Assembly (NCBI GenBank): GCA_003132405.1
Contig: PKXQ01000121.1
Span: 38,361 to 102,360 of the forward strand
Source of the DNA: Acidobacteriaceae bacterium
GTDB taxonomy: Bacteria; Acidobacteriota; Terriglobia; Terriglobales; Acidobacteriaceae
Length of the DNA stretch: 64,000 bases
Direction: 5' to 3'
The position numbers were made by a program, and so were the translations under genes. Position 1 is the first letter of the stretch. The number at the start of each line of letters is the position of its first letter. The notes under the pieces were generated by a model. The model was given only the letters and a program-made list of their open reading frames with translations. It was not told where the DNA came from and made no database searches. Below, piece after piece: positions 42,795 through 50,923 of the stretch.

Positions 42795-43502
42795 ATGCCG
42801 GCCGATTCCTACGCAGTAGCAATTACGGTTGGCGAGATTTTCCGTCCGAGACGGGCGGAGCACAGCGGCAACCAGAACCCCACGTCGTATGGGAATATGA
42901 GGGGCTCTTTGGCGGCGCAAGGCAACCGCATTGACGACACGAGCCTGATCCGCGAGGCGCAGCAGGGAAACCGTGCGGCCTTCGAGGTACTCGTGCGCCA
43001 TTACGATCAGTCGGTGCTGCGGCTGGCACTCCACCTCACCGGATCGGAGTCCGATGCCCAGGATGTTTATCAGGAAGCCTTCCTCAAGGCCTACAAGAAT
43101 CTGGGCAGCTTCCGGTTTGAATGTTCCTTCTACACCTGGATCTACCGCATCGTCACGAACCTCTGCCTCGATCATCTGCGAAAACGGAATGTGCGCAAGG
43201 AAGATGCCCCGGTCGCGGTGGATGCGTCGGGCGAAGAGTACAGCCGGCTGGAGCAGTTCGCCGATGTGCGCGCTGGAGCGAACCCGGAACGTGATTTGAT
43301 GCGACGAGAGTTGGGGCGAAAGATTGGCACGGCGCTCTCGACACTGACGCCGCGCGAGCGCATGGTGTTCGAGTTGAAGCACTATCACGGTCTGAAGTTG
43401 CGCACGGTGGGCGAAATGCTGAACACAACAGAAGAAACGGCGAAGAATACGCTGTTTCGCGCCACTCAAAAACTACGGGCTGCGCTGGCGGAGATGCGGT
43501 GA
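42795..43502 (+). CDS. ECF RNA polymerase sigma factor (RpoE-like)
   Basis: A 235-residue sigma factor. Region 2 covers about 55-130 (ALHLTGSESDAQDVYQEAFL, FYTWIYRIVTNLCLDHLRKR) and region 4 about 175-233 (LSTLTPRERMVFELKHYHGL, VGEMLNTTEETAKNTLFRAT). The sequence is closest in style to RpoE-group sigmas. A 45-residue leader precedes the domain. The zinc-finger anti-sigma gene follows after a 147-bp spacer with REP-like palindromes, then DUF4097 and PDZ genes, a common acidobacterial arrangement for envelope stress. Self-activation is likely but no promoter motif was proved. Confidence 0.93.
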   Translation: MPADSYAVAITVGEIFRPRRAEHSGNQNPTSYGNMRGSLAAQGNRIDDTSLIREAQQGNRAAFEVLVRHYDQSVLRLALHLTGSESDAQDVYQEAFLKAYKNLGSFRFECSFYTWIYRIVTNLCLDHLRKRNVRKEDAPVAVDASGEEYSRLEQFADVRAGANPERDLMRRELGRKIGTALSTLTPRERMVFELKHYHGLKLRTVGEMLNTTEETAKNTLFRATQKLRAALAEMR

Positions 43503-43562
43503 CCTGCGAATTGATGAGCTGCGAATTAAAGTTGGGTTTCAAGGTGATTTGCTTTTGGGTAG

Positions 43563-43615
43563 GGCACGGCTTTAGCCGTGCCGTTAAGTGCGTAGCAGGA
43601 TGCGGGCTCTAGCCC
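43563..43615. repeat. REP-like palindromes between sigma and anti-sigma genes
   Basis: GGCACGGCTTTAGCCGTGCC (43563-43582) and GGGCTCTAGCCC (43604-43615), the same two-hairpin block as at 35673-35724. Confidence 0.8.
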
Positions 43616-43649
43616 CTGAGGGGACTGGCTCCCGCGAAGGAATACGGAA

Positions 43650-44615
43650 ATGAAATGTGATTGGGTACGGCAGAACATTCTGTTCTATGTCTACAACGAA
43701 CTCGAGGACGACGCTCGCTACGAAGTCGAGCAGCACCTCGGGCGGTGTCCGGAGTGCGCCACGGAATTGAAGGCGACACGCAAGTTGCACGCGACGCTTT
43801 CGCAAATGCCCGTAGAGGAGCCGACTCCGAACCTGTTGGCGGCATCGCGCATGCGCCTACAGGAAGCGCTTGAAACGACGCGGCCAGGCGGTCTGTGGCA
43901 GCGGCTGATTCTGGAGCCAGCTTTGTGGCTGCGGCAGATTCGTATGGCTCCGGCACTGGCTGCAGCGATCTTCATCGTAGGATTTGGCGGCGGCATTGGC
44001 GCGACCTATAACTTTATTTCGGCACGCAGCGGTAATGAGGTGGTAACCGGTTCGCTTGAATCGGGCAGCGGAATCTCATCGACAAATCAGCCACTTGAGT
44101 CGTCGACCATCGCTGGCATCCGCTCCGTGACGCAGGAGCCAGGTTCCAACACAGTGAGCATCAAGTACGACACGGTTTCGACGCAGGAAGCGCAAGGTTC
44201 GCTGAACGATGAGCGCATCCAGCAACTGCTGTTGTATGCCGCGCGCAACAATTACAACTCAGGAGTTCGTATGGATTCGGTTGACCTCCTGACGCAGGCT
44301 CCCGACGACTCGCGCGTGCGCGAAGCGTTGATGTATGCGCTGCAGAACGACAACAATCCGGGTGTGCGGCTGAAGGCGCTGGACGGGCTGAGTGGCTTCG
44401 TGCGGCAGGACGCGCAGGTGCGCGATGGAGTGTTGCGAGCGCTCATCAGCGACTCAAATTCCGGCGTAAGGATGCAAGCGTTGCGTCTGGTCGAACCGAT
44501 GAAAACCGACAGCAACGTGCGATCGGTGCTGGCGCGACTGGCGCAGACCGATCAGAACGTCTCCATTCGCACCCAGGCGCGTGCCATGCTGGCGCAAATG
44601 CCGGAGATGGATTAG
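43650..44615 (+). CDS. Membrane anti-sigma factor with periplasmic HEAT-like repeats
   Basis: A 321-residue protein. The N-terminal zinc anti-sigma domain has His29-x3-Cys33-x2-Cys36 (EVEQHLGRCPECATEL). One membrane helix lies at about 98-118 (APALAAAIFIVGFGGGIGAT). The periplasmic part, about 185-320, contains four HEAT-like helical repeats of about 30 residues, each with a D-x-N-x-GVR-x-x-A/S pattern (NNYNSGVRMDSVDLL, NDNNPGVRLKALDGL, SDSNSGVRMQALRLV, TDQNVSIRTQARAML). The zinc domain would hold the upstream sigma; the HEAT part may sense an envelope signal. Usual anti-sigmas have a less regular outer domain. Confidence 0.85.
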   Translation: MKCDWVRQNILFYVYNELEDDARYEVEQHLGRCPECATELKATRKLHATLSQMPVEEPTPNLLAASRMRLQEALETTRPGGLWQRLILEPALWLRQIRMAPALAAAIFIVGFGGGIGATYNFISARSGNEVVTGSLESGSGISSTNQPLESSTIAGIRSVTQEPGSNTVSIKYDTVSTQEAQGSLNDERIQQLLLYAARNNYNSGVRMDSVDLLTQAPDDSRVREALMYALQNDNNPGVRLKALDGLSGFVRQDAQVRDGVLRALISDSNSGVRMQALRLVEPMKTDSNVRSVLARLAQTDQNVSIRTQARAMLAQMPEMD

Positions 44616-44619
44616 GGAA

Positions 44620-44691
44620 GTCGTTCGCTATTCGTCCTTCGCGATTCGCCTTATGCCGTAATGTTTTGCGAGCAGCGAACAGCGAAGAGCG
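44620..44691. repeat. Word hairpin G (TTCGCTATTCG units)
   Basis: GTCGTTCGCTATTCGTCC and TTCGCGATTCGC (44620-44649) pair with GCGAGCAGCGAACAGCGAAG and AGCG (44668-44691). It fills the gap between the anti-sigma and DUF4097 genes and shares its words with the element at 23319. Confidence 0.75.
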
Positions 44692-44715
44692 TATGGCTAC
44701 CAAGGAGGACATTCG

Positions 44716-45909
44716 TTGAAGCAAGCAATCAAACTCGCCAGCATCGCGGCAATCCTTACCGCGCTGGCATCTCTGGCTCTCGGCCAGGAAACGCGAGTAT
44801 ATCGCGAAGGCAGCAACTGGGTCCAGGAAATGACAGGGGACCTCGGTTCGGCGAAGAACCTGCGAATGAAGCTCGCCTCAGGTTCGGTGCGGGTTCAAGG
44901 TGGATCGCAAGCTGGAATTACATACGTCATTCATCGTAAGGCCTATACCTCTTCTGAGCAGCAGGCGCGCCGTGAATTTGATTCTTCTCGGATCACCACA
45001 TCGGCCAAGGGAGACACAGCGTGGATCGTGGCCGAGTCAGGTGGGCGCGATCGCAGGTGCTCCGATGATTTCGTCATCAATGTTCCGCGCAACCTGCAAG
45101 GCGCAAAAATCGAGACCGGCGGCGGCAATGTGACTGCGACCGGAGTCGCCGGGCGTGTCGAACTCGAAAGCGGTGGCGGAAATATTCGCGTCGACGACAT
45201 CGGTGGCGACGTCGTTGCCGAGACCGGTGGTGGCACTCTTGAAGTAGGCAGTGTGCAGGGTAATGTGAGTCTGCAGACAGGCGGGGGAAACATCAAGATT
45301 GCGTCCGCCAAGGGCGAGATCAAGGCGGAAAGCGGCGGCGGGAGCGTGGTCGTGCTTTCCGGCCTGCAAGGCGCGGTGCTCGAAACCGGCGGCGGCAGCA
45401 TTCGCGTCGATAAGTGCAGCGGCCATGTCAAAGCTACGACCGGCGGCGGCAGCGTAGACCTGGGTGAGATCGGCGGGCCGGCGGAAATCGAGACTGGTGC
45501 CGGCAGCATCCGGCTGGCCTCTGCGAACGGGCGTGTGCAAGCCCAGACTGGCGGAGGTAGTATTCAATTGGACGGCGCAACATCGGTGCAGGCGGAAACG
45601 TCGGCCGGTGGCATTGTCGTCAAGCTGCTCTCCTCCTCGGGCGTTCACAGCAACTCGACTCTGGAAACATCGGCCGGCGATATCACGGTTTATCTGGCCA
45701 GTGACCTGCCGATCTCCATTCGCGCCGAAATCGAAGTCGCCACTGGGCACGGCATCCACAGCGATTTTCCCGATATTCACATATCCAGCGAAGGCGGGCA
45801 GTGGGGGCTGAAAACAGTAACTGCCGAAGGCCAACTTAACGGCGGCGGCCCAGTCTTAAAAGTGCGTACGAATTCTGGAAATGTAAACTTTCGCCGTATC
45901 AGTCACTAA
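44716..45909 (+). CDS. DUF4097 exported beta-helix-like protein
   Basis: A 397-residue protein with a signal peptide (cleavage near LALGQ, residue 24). From about 125 to 320 the chain is a series of about ten roughly 20-residue repeats of type ETGGGxIxVxxxxGxVxxx (AETGGGTLEVGSVQGNVSLQ and similar), the DUF4097 adhesin-like fold, probably a beta-solenoid. The start is TTG at 44716, supported by AAGGAGG seven bases upstream; there is no ATG nearby. It probably acts in the periplasm or on the surface, as an effector or sensor of the sigma/anti-sigma pair in the same operon. Function unproven. Confidence 0.85.
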   Translation: MKQAIKLASIAAILTALASLALGQETRVYREGSNWVQEMTGDLGSAKNLRMKLASGSVRVQGGSQAGITYVIHRKAYTSSEQQARREFDSSRITTSAKGDTAWIVAESGGRDRRCSDDFVINVPRNLQGAKIETGGGNVTATGVAGRVELESGGGNIRVDDIGGDVVAETGGGTLEVGSVQGNVSLQTGGGNIKIASAKGEIKAESGGGSVVVLSGLQGAVLETGGGSIRVDKCSGHVKATTGGGSVDLGEIGGPAEIETGAGSIRLASANGRVQAQTGGGSIQLDGATSVQAETSAGGIVVKLLSSSGVHSNSTLETSAGDITVYLASDLPISIRAEIEVATGHGIHSDFPDIHISSEGGQWGLKTVTAEGQLNGGGPVLKVRTNSGNVNFRRISH

Positions 45910-45912
45910 GAA

Positions 45913-46000
45913 CGTCGTTGGTCGTCAGTCGTTGGTCGTTCGCGAATTGCCGTGTTTCGCTAGCTTTCCCAGCGACAAACGACTATCGGCGAACGACTGC
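45913..46000. repeat. Word hairpin H (GTCGTTGGTCGT units)
   Basis: GTCGTTGGTCGTCAGTCGTT and GGTCGTTCGCG (45913-45944) pair with GCGACAAACGACTATCGGCG and AACGACTGC (45972-46000), between the DUF4097 and PDZ genes. Words as at 15411. Confidence 0.75.
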
Positions 46001-46018
46001 TTTTCTTCAGGAGGATTT

Positions 46019-47107
46019 ATGATCCATCGCTTCCTGCTTGGCATATTTCTTTTCGCTCTGGTGGCTCCGCTCGCCGTGAGCGCGCAACCAAGACAATTGG
46101 ACTTTGACAATACCGGCGAAAACTGGAGCTGGGATTTCAACTCAGAAGAAGGAAGCGGTTCGTCGTTTCTCGGCGTCGACATCGCCGACGTCACTGCGGA
46201 GCGACTCAGCGAACTGAAGCTCAAAGAGGAGCACGGCGCCGAAATCATCATGGTCGACCAGGACGCTCCCGCCGGAAAGGCCGGCTTGCATGAGCGTGAC
46301 GTCATCTTGACCCTTAACGGCACGGCGATCGACAGCGCCGCCCAGTTGCGCCGCATGATTAAAGAAACGCCGCCGGGGCGCGTAATCAATCTAGGCATCA
46401 GCCGCGACGGTCAGCCCATGACCATCAAGGTGCAGCTTGCGGACCGGCGCAAGTCAATGGCGTGGCAGCCCAAGATGCCTGATATGCCCAAAATGCCGGA
46501 CATGCCCGCGATGCCCGACTTTGATTTTCCTGTCTCCGTGGTCGTCGTCCACTCCTCGGCGCGCAGCGGCTTGATGGTGGAAAATATTACAAATCAGTTG
46601 GGAGATTTTTTTGGAGTCAAAGACGGCAAGGGCGTGCTCGTGCGCTCGGTGGAAAAAGGCAGTCTCGGTGAAAAAGCCGGATTCCATGCCGGCGATGTGG
46701 TCGTCAAGGTCAACAATCAACCGGTCCACGATACTTCCGACTTCACTCATGCTCTGCGCTCGACTTCGGGCAACAGTGCATCTGTCACCGTGATGCGCGA
46801 CAAGCGAGAGCAGAACCTTACCCTCACTCTTCCCGACAAGAAAGATTCCGGCAGCCTGCTCGAAGACACATTGAATATCCCCGAGATATCCGCCGAGACG
46901 GAACAAGCCATCAACCGCGCCGAAAACGAAATTGCTCGCATCAGTCCCGCGATTGTGGAAAAACTTGAGCAACAAGCGGCGCAATCCGAAGATGCGAAAA
47001 AGAGGCAGCAAGAACGCGAGCAGAGGTTGCGAGAACTCCAGCAGAGGCTGCGGGACCGGCAGGAGAAGCTCCGCCACGAGTTTTCGGGAGAGTGGACCGA
47101 AATCTAA
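46019..47107 (+). CDS. Exported protein with two PDZ domains (no protease domain)
   Basis: A 362-residue protein with a signal peptide (LLGIFLFALVAPLAVSAQ). PDZ 1 covers about 44-140 (FLGVDIADVT, DAPAGKAGLHERDVILTLNG) and PDZ 2 about 190-280 (GVLVRSVEKGSLGEKAGFHA GDVVVKVNNQPV). Between them is a Met/Pro/Asp run of MPDMPKMPDM type. The C-terminal 60 residues form a charged coiled coil (KRQQEREQRLRELQQRLRDR). There is no trypsin or zinc-protease catalytic domain, so it is a scaffold or peptide sensor rather than DegP or RseP. The ATG at 46019 follows AGGAGG; the upstream frame is not used. Last gene of the envelope module. Confidence 0.88.
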   Translation: MIHRFLLGIFLFALVAPLAVSAQPRQLDFDNTGENWSWDFNSEEGSGSSFLGVDIADVTAERLSELKLKEEHGAEIIMVDQDAPAGKAGLHERDVILTLNGTAIDSAAQLRRMIKETPPGRVINLGISRDGQPMTIKVQLADRRKSMAWQPKMPDMPKMPDMPAMPDFDFPVSVVVVHSSARSGLMVENITNQLGDFFGVKDGKGVLVRSVEKGSLGEKAGFHAGDVVVKVNNQPVHDTSDFTHALRSTSGNSASVTVMRDKREQNLTLTLPDKKDSGSLLEDTLNIPEISAETEQAINRAENEIARISPAIVEKLEQQAAQSEDAKKRQQEREQRLRELQQRLRDRQEKLRHEFSGEWTEI

Positions 47108-47264
47108 CCTTGTTAACCCCGATACTTGGAATATCGGTTACGAAAGTCACCTCTACGAACGGGAGGTCCCGCGCGCTATGTCAGAAGAATGACCAGATTC
47201 CGTGGCGAGACTACCCACTCGTTACCTGTTGCGGTGACCAAAATCCCGGTAATCTATTGGCGCA

Positions 47265-48659
47265 ATGGCCTTCCGCGCCCTGTTGTTCTCAAAAAGCCCG
47301 GAGACGAATACCGCCATGACGACGGCGTGCGAAAGCACGGGGATCCGCGCCGAAATCTGTTCTGACATTTTTACCGCCATCGAAAAAGCAAAGACGCGCG
47401 CCTTTTCCTGCGTGATCGCGGATTGGGCTGACCAGCCAGAGGCTAGCTTCCTATTAAAGCGCGCTCGCGAGTCCCTGCCCAACCGAGCCACAGTGGCCGT
47501 TGTCATCGTCGATCATGAGCCGACTGCAGCAGAGATGCGCGACCACAAACTCGATTTTCTGATCTACCGCCCAATCTCAGCCGGCGAAGCCGCCGCGGTG
47601 TTGCTGAAAGCCTGCGAGCAGATGCAGCCCTCGAGCGCCGAGGATCCCGCCGAGTCATCGCATGAAGCCGATGCCAGCCGCGCCGGCACGAACGCGAGTT
47701 CCGGTGACCCCGACGCGGCCGAGCAAGCTCACCAGGCCGAGTCCAGCAGTTTTGCTGAAGCGTCTTCAACCGAAGCCGGCACGGATGAAGGCGAAACTAC
47801 ATACTCCGAGGACGAAGCGCCTCGCAGCCGAGGTCACGCGGCGCCCCCGTTGAATGCAGTCTGCGCGGTCGCCCTTCTCTTGGTGGCGGGCTTTTTTCTG
47901 TGGAGATCGCGCGGAACCATCGACTATCTCTCGCACACGCCCGAAGGCAGAGTTCGCGTCCTGCGCGAATCCGTGGCGGCCCTCTTTTATCTGAATCAAA
48001 CTGGAGCAATGCCCGTTACCTCCGCTGGCGCCGATGCGCAACAGGATGCGTACTTCAGCCGCAATCCGGCGACTCCCGACGCGCAAGCCGCCGGGTCGAT
48101 TCAGATCGGCGTGGTGGCGACAGAATCCACCTTGGCCGACACCCGCGCCCCGTTACCCAAGGCCGCCGACTTTCCCCTGCCCGCCCCCGTTTTGGAGCAG
48201 CACGAAGCGCCCCCAATTAAGGTAGAACGAGCCGCGATCCCCGAGAGCATGCGAAACTCGCCGCCCATTGCGCCACCGGTTGTAGTGACCGTGATTCCCG
48301 CGCAAATGATGCCGGTATCGGCGCCGCAATCGCAACCTGTAGGTCAGCAATTAGGTCAGCAATTCAGCGAACCTGTCGCATTGAGCGAAGAAGCGGCCCG
48401 AGCTTTGATCGTGCACACGGTCGACCCCGTGTACCCCGCGGCCGGCGTAGCCCAGAAACTTCACGGCGCCGTAGTCTTGCAGGCGACAATTGCCCGCGAC
48501 GGCAGCGTAGAGGACGTGAAAATTGTCAGGGGCTATTTTGTGCTCGGCCGCGCGGCCATCGCCGCCGTCAAGCAGTGGCGCTTCCAACCCTACACCATCA
48601 ACGGTCGCGCCGCGTCAACCCAAACCACGCTAACCATCAACTTCAGCTCGCCAGGATAA
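47265..48659 (+). CDS. TonB-family protein with N-terminal receiver-like domain
   Basis: A 464-residue protein. Residues 1-120 have a receiver-like alternation of strands and helices (RALLFSKSPETNTAMTTACE, FSCVIADWADQPEASFLLKR, HKLDFLIYRPIS), with an acidic residue at the phosphorylation strand but no clear conserved lysine. A Glu/Ser/Ala-rich linker precedes one membrane helix at about 198-215 (AVCAVALLLVAGFFLW). After a proline-rich periplasmic spacer, residues 375-463 are the TonB C-terminal domain (VYPAAGVAQKLHGAVVLQAT, WRFQPYTINGRA). Unlike TonB, the membrane helix is central, so this is a hybrid sensor/transducer. Probably independent of the PDZ gene 157 bp upstream. Confidence 0.78.
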   Translation: MAFRALLFSKSPETNTAMTTACESTGIRAEICSDIFTAIEKAKTRAFSCVIADWADQPEASFLLKRARESLPNRATVAVVIVDHEPTAAEMRDHKLDFLIYRPISAGEAAAVLLKACEQMQPSSAEDPAESSHEADASRAGTNASSGDPDAAEQAHQAESSSFAEASSTEAGTDEGETTYSEDEAPRSRGHAAPPLNAVCAVALLLVAGFFLWRSRGTIDYLSHTPEGRVRVLRESVAALFYLNQTGAMPVTSAGADAQQDAYFSRNPATPDAQAAGSIQIGVVATESTLADTRAPLPKAADFPLPAPVLEQHEAPPIKVERAAIPESMRNSPPIAPPVVVTVIPAQMMPVSAPQSQPVGQQLGQQFSEPVALSEEAARALIVHTVDPVYPAAGVAQKLHGAVVLQATIARDGSVEDVKIVRGYFVLGRAAIAAVKQWRFQPYTINGRAASTQTTLTINFSSPG

Positions 48660-48797
48660 CCTCGCTGCGCGAGCGCTTCCGGCTACCGTCAAACCAAAAT
48701 GCCTTTCACAAGCCTGCAACCGCAGCATTACATTTCTCGACATAACTCTTCGATAAACCATTGCATCTCATAGCCCTAACACCTGCTCCCCGCACCA

Positions 48798-48864
48798 GCT
48801 TTTCCTGCAACCTGCCTTTCCTGCTTCTAGCTTTTCCTGTGACCTGTCACCCGTCACCTGCCCT
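48798..48864. repeat. Word repeat J (TTTCCTGC/ACCTGCC units)
   Basis: CTTTTCCTGCAACCTGCC, TTTCCTGCTTCTAGC and TTTTCCTGTGACCTGTCAC follow each other, ending at the stop of the minus-strand gene. The words recur at 55721-55775. The remaining 48660-48797 hold no gene that I can see. Confidence 0.6.
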
Positions 48865-50372
48865 CACGGCGTTCCCTCATAAAGCGGCCACAGCCGGTCG
48901 GCAGTAACGCGATAAATAGCGTAGGCGCTCCCATCATCGAAGGTGCGCCGGAAGAGCAGTTCGCCGCGTCCATCGCCATCGGCATCGACCGCGTCGATCA
49001 GTTCCATGCGCGGACTCACATCAAGATGCCGCGAATCGGTCTCCGCAAAAAACAGTTTTCGCAACTCCCCTTCGAGGTTGGTGCGGGCGATCAGCGTGAT
49101 CTCTTTTGGCTCTAGGGAGCCTTCGGTCGTTCCCGTCGTGGGCAGTTGCGCTTTCGCCGAAAGCACCAGCACCGGTTCGTTCGAACTGGAGAGATCGAAG
49201 ATTCGCAAGTTCACACTCTCAAAAGTCGGCGAGGGCGATTTCGCGGCGGCCTTGCCGACCGGCTTGCCCGTCGATGCCTTCTTCACCGCGCCCGCAGCCG
49301 GTTTCGGCGCATTCGCCAGAAGCTGCGTCGAGGCCAGCTCCAGCATCTTGTTGCGGTAAATGGCTTCCTCCACCGGCTTCAGATCATAAGTGTAGGGACG
49401 CGGATCGGGCCCTCCAGCATCCGAAATCGCCGGGATCATCACCACCGGCGGCACTGCTGCGGGATCCTTCGCCGCCATGTCCGACTTTCCCGCACCCGCC
49501 GCCGACGCTGCGGGCGCGATTTCCGTCACCGGTGCGAAGACCGCGAATGGCTCCTCATGCTGAGTCGTCTCCGGCTTGCCACGTCGCAACCGCGGACGAT
49601 TGGGATCGCCGATCGGTTCGTCATCATTTGACGCAGAAGTACTCGGCGAAGAGGCAGGCGCTGCTTTCGGCTGCTCAGGCGTTGACGCCTTCGCGGTTTG
49701 TGCGGATGCAGGTGCGGACACTGGAGCGCTCGCGGGCGCAGGCGCAGTTGGCGCGGGGATAGTTGACGCCCCAGGCGCAGGCGGCGCCGAAGACGCAGCG
49801 GGCACAGACTTTGGCTGGTCTTTACCGGCGCTGTTCTTGTCTTTATCCGGAGTCTTGCTCTCAGACCCGCTGTCGGTCTCCGCCGGAGCACGCCGATGAA
49901 GCACGGGCGGCCCGTTTCTGTCGTCGTCGGCAATCACCGGCTCCGCGTATTTCTTTTTTTTCGACGGATCGATCGATCCCGCCGGCAGCCACTTCCCCTC
50001 GGCAATCCACGTGTGGTTCAGCTGTCCGGGCTGCGTAATCGTAAATAGCCCCTGCGACACGCCGGTCACGAATCCTTCGTAGATAATCCCAAAGTCAAGA
50101 GCCATCGGAACCGGCGCAGCTTTATAAGACCCGGCGTCATAAAATTTCCCGTCCATCATGACGGCAATAGGAATAATCCGAGCTTTGCCTTTCGGCGAAA
50201 GCTGGACCAGCCCCAGGGCTCGCGGCCCCTTGTCAAGCGCGGCTTTGCGGCCGTATTGGGTCAGCGGCGCCTGCGCCTCGAGCAGAGAACTGGCGAGGGC
50301 GATCGCCGCAACCAAGGTGACGGCGAACAGGCTATTGCGATATAACGATGGTCGGCGAGGAAAAAATTCCAT
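48864..50372 (-). CDS. Exported Pro/Ala-rich protein of unknown function
   Basis: A 502-residue protein with a signal peptide from Met (EFFPRRPSLYRNSLFAVTLV, cleavage near EAQA, residue 35). A folded N-terminal part to about 145 contains VQLSPKGKARIIPIAVMMDG and FGIIYEGFVTGVSQGLFTI. A roughly 200-residue low-complexity stretch rich in Pro, Ala and Ser follows (residues about 165-300). The C-terminal 110 residues contain SPRMELIDAVDADGDGRGEL, an EF-hand-like DxDxDG calcium site, then FRRTFDDGSAYAIYRV. I recognise the layout from Acidobacteria but no function. Its ATG at 50372 shares two bases with the bcp start on the other strand. Confidence 0.7.
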   Translation of the reverse strand: MEFFPRRPSLYRNSLFAVTLVAAIALASSLLEAQAPLTQYGRKAALDKGPRALGLVQLSPKGKARIIPIAVMMDGKFYDAGSYKAAPVPMALDFGIIYEGFVTGVSQGLFTITQPGQLNHTWIAEGKWLPAGSIDPSKKKKYAEPVIADDDRNGPPVLHRRAPAETDSGSESKTPDKDKNSAGKDQPKSVPAASSAPPAPGASTIPAPTAPAPASAPVSAPASAQTAKASTPEQPKAAPASSPSTSASNDDEPIGDPNRPRLRRGKPETTQHEEPFAVFAPVTEIAPAASAAGAGKSDMAAKDPAAVPPVVMIPAISDAGGPDPRPYTYDLKPVEEAIYRNKMLELASTQLLANAPKPAAGAVKKASTGKPVGKAAAKSPSPTFESVNLRIFDLSSSNEPVLVLSAKAQLPTTGTTEGSLEPKEITLIARTNLEGELRKLFFAETDSRHLDVSPRMELIDAVDADGDGRGELLFRRTFDDGSAYAIYRVTADRLWPLYEGTP

Positions 50373-50832
50373 GGAAGTCAATGATAAATCCCCAGACTTT
50401 AGTACGACGGACGAGAATGGCAAAGAGGTTGCCCTGAAAGATTTTCGCGGCAAGACTCTGGTGCTCTATTTCTATCCCAAGGCCGATACACCCGGCTGCA
50501 CCAAAGAAGCCTGCAGCTTCCGCGACAGCTATTCGGAGATCAAGAAAACCGGCGCAGTGCTGCTAGGAATCTCGGCCGATACGTCAACATCACAGAAAAA
50601 ATTTCAGGACAAGTTTACCCTTCCGTTCCCGCTGCTGGCCGATCCCGAGAAAAAGATCGCCAATCTCTTTGGCGTGGTTAAAGAAAAGAACATGTACGGC
50701 AAAAAAGTGAAAGGCATCGCGCGCATCACATTCGTAATTGGCCCCGACGGCAAGATCAAACACATCTTTAACAACGTGAAGCCCGAGGGCCACGCCGACC
50801 AAGTGCTCGCCTATCTGAAAAGCGCCGCCTGA
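50371..50832 (+). CDS. bcp: Thiol peroxidase of the Bcp/PrxQ type
   Basis: A 153-residue thioredoxin-fold peroxidase reducing H2O2 and organic peroxides. The peroxidatic and resolving cysteines are Cys45 and Cys50 in TPGCTKEACSFRD, the alpha2 placement of PrxQ. LKDFRGKTLVLYFYPKADTP and ARITFVIGPDGKI complete the family pattern. Cytoplasmic, recycled by thioredoxin. The start ATG at 50371 lies in CCATGG shared with the divergent gene, with GAGG about 10 bp upstream; the open frame continues 71 codons further into the antisense gene and is not used. Confidence 0.95.
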   Translation: MEVNDKSPDFSTTDENGKEVALKDFRGKTLVLYFYPKADTPGCTKEACSFRDSYSEIKKTGAVLLGISADTSTSQKKFQDKFTLPFPLLADPEKKIANLFGVVKEKNMYGKKVKGIARITFVIGPDGKIKHIFNNVKPEGHADQVLAYLKSAA

Positions 50833-50836
50833 GACG

Positions 50837-50922
50837 GTTGCAGAGGTCAGAGGTCGGATTGCAGAAGTAAGAACCAAGCGGCCTTTCACTTCTGCAATCT
50901 GACCTCCGACCTCTAACCTCCG
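50837..50922. repeat. Word hairpin I (AGAGGTC/TTGCAGA units)
   Basis: TTGCAGAGGTCAGAGGTCGG and ATTGCAGAAGT (50838-50868) pair with ACTTCTGCAATCTGACCTCC and GACCTCTAACCTCCG (50888-50922), nearly perfect over 30 bp. The right arm ends one base before the ATG of the next gene. The words recur at 16576. Confidence 0.85.
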
Positions 50923-50923
50923 A

